DNA from: CAZDVQ01 sp964508975
Lineage (GTDB): Bacteria > Bacteroidota > Bacteroidia > Chitinophagales > Saprospiraceae
NCBI GenBank assembly: GCA_964508975.1
Contig: CAZDVQ010000006.1
Span: forward strand, 49,432 to 113,431
DNA length: 64,000 nt
Reading direction: 5' to 3'
This document shows positions 59,346 to 64,000 of the stretch, piece by piece (within the stretch, counting starts at the first letter, position 1; each line of letters starts with the position of its first letter). The translations under genes were made by a program, and so were the position numbers. The notes beneath the pieces are model-generated. The model saw only the letters and a program-made list of their open reading frames with translations. It had not been told where the DNA came from and searched no databases.

Positions 59346-62300
59346 ATGATTGGATGTAAACCCTATACATGGATGCTCTTTTGCTGCTTGTTGAGCGCTA
59401 CGCTTTTACAGGCGCAACAAGCCCGACAAGTGTTGCCGGTTAAAACTGGTAGCGGTTGGGGGCTCATTAACACAGAGGGGAAAATCATTGTCGAAACGCG
59501 TTACGATGCGATTGGCGAGGTAAATCCAAACGGCTATACTGTAGTGATGCGCCAACATCGTTGTGGTTTGCTAGCACCCAACGGCGAAGAAACGATTCCG
59601 TGTGCGTATGACCGCATTTACCACGAACCCAATAACCCAGGTTACGTTCGGGCATTGAATAACAAGCAAAGTAAATTGCTCAATCTAGACGGTAGGCTTA
59701 TCCTAGAAGGGGATTTTGATGCATTTAGCCGCTTGTCGAACGGCTTGTATAAAGTACATCGCAATGGTTTATGTGGTTTGTGGGACAGTGAAAAGCAACG
59801 TTGGGTTTTGCCGCAGGTTTATTCAGAAATGCGCTTGATGGATTATGGCGGCTATTTGGTACAAAATCAACATAGCGGGAAATGGCAAATCGTGCAATTT
59901 GATGGTAGTTTGCTCTGTGATTCAAGTTTTGACCAAGTGCTTTCATATGCAGATACCAACTACTACAAGGTCAGCGAAAAAGGGCTCTGGGGTTTGATTG
60001 ATCGCAAGGGAAAAATTGCAATATCTATTGATTATCAATCGCTTAGCATGTTTGATGGTCCGCTTTGCATCTTGTTGAAAGACTCAGAAAAGATGCTTTA
60101 TCACCTCGGGTTAGGCAAAACCATTTTGCAAGGTTATGAAGATTTTAGAATCTTGTTTGGAACGGCTTTTATCGTGGTGTACAAAAAATCGAAACGAGGC
60201 CTGGCCCGAATGGATGGTAAGGTGCTTTTTGAGCCGCTTTATGATGAGCTCATGCCCTTTGGCACCTACCTGAGGGCCAAAGAAGGCGAAGGCTGGGGCT
60301 TAGTTGATACGCTGGGTAATATTAAACATCCATTTGATTATCAATACATTGGCTTGTTGGATTACAATGTGGCCATCTTTAGGCAATACGATAAACTAGG
60401 TATCTTGAACGAGCAAGGAAAAAAAATTATTCCGGCACAGTTTGACTCTTTGAGCCTTTGGTCCAATACGGTCAAGGTCATTGACAAAGGCAAATTGTCA
60501 ATTTACAAGTTCAACGATGAGGGCAACCTGACTGGTGCCGAGGATTTTGAACAATTCAGGACCATTAAGGTGCGGAGCTCGAACAACATGGCCAACTTGA
60601 TGGCTGGCCAGTTAAACACGGCCCCTCCTGTAAATGCTACGCTGGAGGACTTTGAATGGGTTCAAGGCCCAGGTAGGCGCTGGGGCTTAATTAACCGGAG
60701 TACTGGCAAGGTGGTCATCGACTACATGTTTGAATCTGTAGAGGTTTTCCGAGACCTTGGCTTTACCGTGGTCAAGGAAGCTTTAAACAGCTCGGTTAAG
60801 TTTGAGTTTGATCAGGTGAGCTACAAATCGCGTTTCCGCATCGGGGTTGTGAACAATAAAGCAGGTAAGTTCACGACGCAGCTCGATATGGTGCACATTT
60901 TCATGAGCGATTTTACCGAGCAAAAACTCCCCGTGGCCCGGGTTATTTTTACCAATGGCCGCCATGGTTTGATCAACAAATTTGGTAGAATTGTGGCCAA
61001 GGATTACGTCTATATCGATGAGTTCAGAAATGGTATGGCACGCGCTACACAGGTGGGGGCCCTCGTGGTGAAGATAGATGCTGATACCAGCAACGCCGTG
61101 ATGAGCCTACGCAATTACTTGAGCTCCATGAACCATTTTGCAGCATTTGGAATAGCCGATGACAACCCAATTTTGGAGAACCAGTATTTGAACCTCGGGA
61201 GCTTGTTTATCGAAAAACCGCTCTGGGGCGTCATCGATACCTTGAAAAAAGTGCTCGTTCCCTTTAAGTATAATTATATCAGCGATGTGCACCAAGAACA
61301 TTGTATCGTTAAGTTGGGCGACCTGTACGGGATGCAAAATATCAAAGGGCAAATGACTATCCCAATAGAGTATGCCTTCATTGACTATTTACCCGGCACC
61401 GATTTTAAGCTCGTCAAAACGGTTCGGCGGGGTAAAGTAAGCGGCTGTATCAATACCGAGGGTGTTTTGGTTTTACCTACTGATTATCAAAAGATTATAG
61501 ATTTAAATACCGGTATTTTCAGGATTCGGCAGAACGAACTCTGGGGCTATGCTTCGGCCTCGGGTACAGTATTGGTTAAACCACAGTTTAAAAAAGCCGA
61601 ACCATTTTCTGAAAATATGGCGGCAGTTTTCCAAAAAGGGCTTTGGGGTTTTATCAACACCCAGGGCGAGCTGGTCATACCGCCTATGTTCAGTCGGGTA
61701 GGCAATTTCAGCGAGGGCAAGGCCTGGGTCATGTACAAGGGTAAATATGGTTTTATCAACCCTCAGGGCACATTTGTGATTGAGCCTGCATTTGCCGATG
61801 CCAACGATTTTCACCAAGGGCTTGCCGTGGTGAAAGTGGGCACCGACTACGGTTTGCTCCAAGCTGATGGCACCTGGCAACTCAAGCCAAAACATCGGGG
61901 AATTGCATTCACGGGGCAGCCAGATTTATATTTGATTAAAACTGAGCAAAGCAGTTATTTCTTGTACAATGCCTTGTTAAAGAAGGATTTAAGTAAACGA
62001 TACATCGAAATTGGTCCGTTTGAAAATGGTTTGGCCGTGGTGCGTGCTGATAAATATTATGGCGTTATCAACGCCCAAGGCGAGGAAATTGTAGTACCCA
62101 AATATAATAAAATTGAGGACTTTGTAGAGGGCGTTGCTATTGTGCAAACCCCTGCTGGTTACGGTTTTATCAACGCCCTTGGTCGCGAAATACTGGCGCC
62201 AGAGCAAGTGCGCTGCCTGCCTTTTAACGAGGGTGTGGGACTTTATCAGCCCAAGCACAACCGTTCGGTGGCCATTGATACTGCCGGGCAAATTCTTTTC

Positions 62301-62723
62301 AGCTTGGACGATGCGCTGATTTCAGCGTTCTCCGATTCGCTGTATTTAATTCGCGACAAAACCTACAAGTTTTATTATGCTGATGCCGACATGCATGCCC
62401 TTACGGCCGATAAATTCGAAAAGGCATTGCCTTTCCAACAAAAAGCTGCACCCGTTTCGGTAGCGGGGCGTTGGACCATCATGAACCGTGGCGGCATGTT
62501 TCGGTTCCCGCCAAAATACAATGAAATCGAGGCATTCGAGCATGGCTTTGCATTGGTCAATCAAACGCAGTTCCTGGGCGTTAGTCGGGTAACTGGCCAG
62601 CAATTGGCACCAGCCATTTACGAGTATATCGAGCCGGCTGGCGATAATTTGTTCCGCCTAGAATACCGCGACAAAACGGCTTATCTCGGCAGTAATGGCG
62701 AGTGGTTGTGGAACCCCGAATAG
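59346..62723 (+). CDS. WG-repeat protein, 1125 aa, secreted
   Basis: A very long exported protein (signal peptide MIGCKPYTWMLFCCLLSATLLQA) made of more than a dozen tandem WG repeats of about 45-70 aa, each with a motif such as GWGLINTEGKII, LWGLIDRKGKI, GWGLVDTLGN, LWGFINTQGEL, KYGFINPQGTF and YYGVINAQGEEI. The repeats form beta-rich units; the family is found in many bacteria without a fixed function. It lies in a region of secreted proteins, with the TPR gene 217 nt downstream. No sorting domain or lipobox is visible, so periplasmic or outer-surface location is open. Confidence 0.9.
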   Translation: MIGCKPYTWMLFCCLLSATLLQAQQARQVLPVKTGSGWGLINTEGKIIVETRYDAIGEVNPNGYTVVMRQHRCGLLAPNGEETIPCAYDRIYHEPNNPGYVRALNNKQSKLLNLDGRLILEGDFDAFSRLSNGLYKVHRNGLCGLWDSEKQRWVLPQVYSEMRLMDYGGYLVQNQHSGKWQIVQFDGSLLCDSSFDQVLSYADTNYYKVSEKGLWGLIDRKGKIAISIDYQSLSMFDGPLCILLKDSEKMLYHLGLGKTILQGYEDFRILFGTAFIVVYKKSKRGLARMDGKVLFEPLYDELMPFGTYLRAKEGEGWGLVDTLGNIKHPFDYQYIGLLDYNVAIFRQYDKLGILNEQGKKIIPAQFDSLSLWSNTVKVIDKGKLSIYKFNDEGNLTGAEDFEQFRTIKVRSSNNMANLMAGQLNTAPPVNATLEDFEWVQGPGRRWGLINRSTGKVVIDYMFESVEVFRDLGFTVVKEALNSSVKFEFDQVSYKSRFRIGVVNNKAGKFTTQLDMVHIFMSDFTEQKLPVARVIFTNGRHGLINKFGRIVAKDYVYIDEFRNGMARATQVGALVVKIDADTSNAVMSLRNYLSSMNHFAAFGIADDNPILENQYLNLGSLFIEKPLWGVIDTLKKVLVPFKYNYISDVHQEHCIVKLGDLYGMQNIKGQMTIPIEYAFIDYLPGTDFKLVKTVRRGKVSGCINTEGVLVLPTDYQKIIDLNTGIFRIRQNELWGYASASGTVLVKPQFKKAEPFSENMAAVFQKGLWGFINTQGELVIPPMFSRVGNFSEGKAWVMYKGKYGFINPQGTFVIEPAFADANDFHQGLAVVKVGTDYGLLQADGTWQLKPKHRGIAFTGQPDLYLIKTEQSSYFLYNALLKKDLSKRYIEIGPFENGLAVVRADKYYGVINAQGEEIVVPKYNKIEDFVEGVAIVQTPAGYGFINALGREILAPEQVRCLPFNEGVGLYQPKHNRSVAIDTAGQILFSLDDALISAFSDSLYLIRDKTYKFYYADADMHALTADKFEKALPFQQKAAPVSVAGRWTIMNRGGMFRFPPKYNEIEAFEHGFALVNQTQFLGVSRVTGQQLAPAIYEYIEPAGDNLFRLEYRDKTAYLGSNGEWLWNPE

Positions 62724-62742
62724 GCCATTTTTGATAATTTGA

Positions 62743-62843
62743 TTTGGGCGCCCCGCCGCTGCGCGGCGGCGGGCTATGCGCGGCTGCGCGTTGCTTGTCC
62801 CTGCGGGAGCGCCTTTGGCGCCCGCTACTATCCCTGGCGCAGG
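62743..62843 (+). repeat. GC-rich intergenic element A, copy 18
   Basis: Starts TTTGGGCGCCCCGCCGC 19 nt after the WG-repeat stop. The core and right end are more diverged (TGGCGCAGG). Confidence 0.65.
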
Positions 62844-62940
62844 CCATGTTGTATTTATAATCGTACTCGAAAATTTTGCATGTTAAAAAATAAATAACTA
62901 ATTTAGCGCTATCCAACACATCATCAAAAATAATACGATT

Positions 62941-63948
62941 ATGAGGACCTTTACGCTTTTTAGCTTATTGCTTTCTTTGGCTACCTTTACAAGCCAAGCC
63001 CAAGAATTACACACCCCTGCCGAGATTTTAAAAATCATGGAAAACTCTGTGGTCGCCTATAATATCGCTTCGTTGGAAGAGGTTATAGAACCGGAAGACA
63101 GAAGCACAAACTTGAATTTCAACTTCGTTTACCGAAAAGGCAGCAAGGGCAACTTTAGCACGCACGAATACGAAATCAGTGAAGAAACGGCTGGTTATTC
63201 GGATCAAGCTGAATCATTTTTTACGAAGGGCGAATATAAAAAAGCCCGCGAAATGTACCTTAAAGCCTTAGATAGCGACCCCACATACTATAAGGTAATG
63301 ACTTATGTTGGCCAAACCTATGGTATTGAAAAAGATTGGAAAAATGCCATCAAGTGGTACCAGAAAACCATCAAGGCCAATCCAATTGATTACATGGCGC
63401 ATTGGTTCCTTGCTGATTGCTACGTGCAAACTGACGAACCTGAAAAAGCGCTGGATGAAATTACGACAGCCATTATCCTTAACCGCAATAATCCCAGAAT
63501 CAAGCTTTCGTTTGACGCCATCTATAAACTCAACAAGCTGAAAACTAGCGATTGGGTTTTTACACCGCAAATGCAGTTGGATAGTATCGGGCCTAAAGAA
63601 GTCAAAATCACAGCACACGAGGATTGGATCGGCTATGCCATGATCAAAGCTGCCTGGGCATTTGAACCTGGCTACGCAGCATCCATGGGCTCTAAAAAAG
63701 GAGAGTTCTCTATACTCGAAGAAAAAGAAGCGCTTCTTGGCCTCTTCGTTAACACGGAGGATAAAAAAGCTAAAAAAGACCCTGCCGTTAAAGCGCTTCA
63801 TACAGCAATTGAAGCCAAAATGCTGGATGAATACATTTTCTTTGAAATTGTCTTGCCACAATACCCTTTTGTCGCTTACCAGTTGCCGGATGGCCTTATC
63901 GATGCCATCAAAACATACGTCCTCAAAGTTAGGGGTGGGCAGAAATAG
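62941..63948 (+). CDS. Secreted tetratricopeptide-repeat protein
   Basis: A 335-aa exported protein (signal peptide to about residue 20, TSQAQ). Residues about 87-190 hold three TPR units (AESFFTKGEYKKAREMYLKAL, GIEKDWKNAIKWYQKTIKANP, VQTDEPEKALDEITTAIIL), which usually mediate protein contacts. The C-terminal half (200-335) is helical and unrecognised. It is not obviously co-transcribed with the WG-repeat gene, since an A element lies between. An AGGTATT repeat begins right at its stop codon. Confidence 0.85.
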   Translation: MRTFTLFSLLLSLATFTSQAQELHTPAEILKIMENSVVAYNIASLEEVIEPEDRSTNLNFNFVYRKGSKGNFSTHEYEISEETAGYSDQAESFFTKGEYKKAREMYLKALDSDPTYYKVMTYVGQTYGIEKDWKNAIKWYQKTIKANPIDYMAHWFLADCYVQTDEPEKALDEITTAIILNRNNPRIKLSFDAIYKLNKLKTSDWVFTPQMQLDSIGPKEVKITAHEDWIGYAMIKAAWAFEPGYAASMGSKKGEFSILEEKEALLGLFVNTEDKKAKKDPAVKALHTAIEAKMLDEYIFFEIVLPQYPFVAYQLPDGLIDAIKTYVLKVRGGQK

Positions 63949-64000
63949 GTATTAGGTATTAGGTATTAGGTATTAGGTATTAGGTATTAGGTATTAGGTA
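63946..64000 (+). repeat. AGGTATT perfect 7-bp tandem repeat at the window edge
   Basis: At least seven perfect copies of AGGTATT start immediately after the first base of the TAG stop of the TPR gene and run off the window. Degenerate words of the same type, inverted, precede ltaE at 36180-36208. Confidence 0.9.

Noticed and set aside
62581..62919. 112-aa minus-strand frame
   Set aside because: It overlaps the 3' end of the WG-repeat gene and element A copy 18, with no family features.
63946..64000. CRISPR array
   Set aside because: Seven-base perfect tandem units without spacers are a microsatellite; no cas genes are present in the window.

Overview
This 64 kb window comes from a Bacteroidota chromosome. 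The evidence is outer-membrane and secreted proteins ending in type IX secretion (T9SS) sorting domains, a gliding-motility-type C-terminal domain, an Omp28-like protein, WG-repeat and DUF4397 proteins, many lipoproteins, and promoters with the Bacteroidota -7 box TAnnTTTG. The rich extracellular T9SS repertoire suggests a Saprospiria/Chitinophagia/Cytophagia-like free-living organism, but I cannot place it to genus.

Layout. (1) 1-6520 is an AT-rich accessory island, all on the minus strand. It holds a P-loop ATPase/HEPN-like two-gene operon, three further HEPN-like proteins and a GNAT acetyltransferase, separated by intergenic sequences that are pairwise related to each other (a gene-cassette-like arrangement). 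(2) 6906-31533 is a housekeeping and envelope region: a DUF3817 protein, a 2-oxo acid dehydrogenase E2 operon, a TonB-like protein, a truncated hemoglobin, a TIGR01777 epimerase, a RelA/SpoT enzyme, a PD-(D/E)XK transposase-family protein, malate dehydrogenase, a secreted endonuclease I, a large PKD/CHU_C adhesin, and an ECF sigma/anti-sigma pair upstream of an Omp28-YHS-DoxX-folK operon. (3) 31534-32588 is about 1 kb of nested repeats with no gene. (4) 32589-50891 carries fabD, miaE, a catalytically dead nicotinamidase relative, a DUF4397 lipoprotein, tRNA-Leu(UAG), threonine aldolase, msrA, a 945-aa FG-GAP/T9SS protein, the thrABC operon, a Ppx/GppA phosphatase, rlpA, gyrB and a small lipoprotein. 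(5) 51216-54674 is an AT-rich Gabija-type defence operon (GajA OLD nuclease plus GajB helicase). (6) 55185-63948 carries a purple-acid-phosphatase-like protein, a CaiB-type CoA transferase, a lipoprotein, a 1125-aa WG-repeat protein and a TPR protein.

The most striking global feature is intergenic. About 18 copies of a GC-rich 100-170 bp element (called A here) and 6 copies of a second, 60-100 bp element (called B here) fill the gaps between core genes. They are accompanied by word-like tandem microrepeats of about 7 bp, which repeatedly begin at or just after stop codons in the same orientation relative to the gene. A 458-bp element with 76-bp inverted ends and a 180-bp imperfect palindrome add to this repeat landscape. 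The two defence-like loci (1-6520 and 51216-54674) are free of internal copies of these elements and are visibly AT-richer, consistent with recent acquisition.
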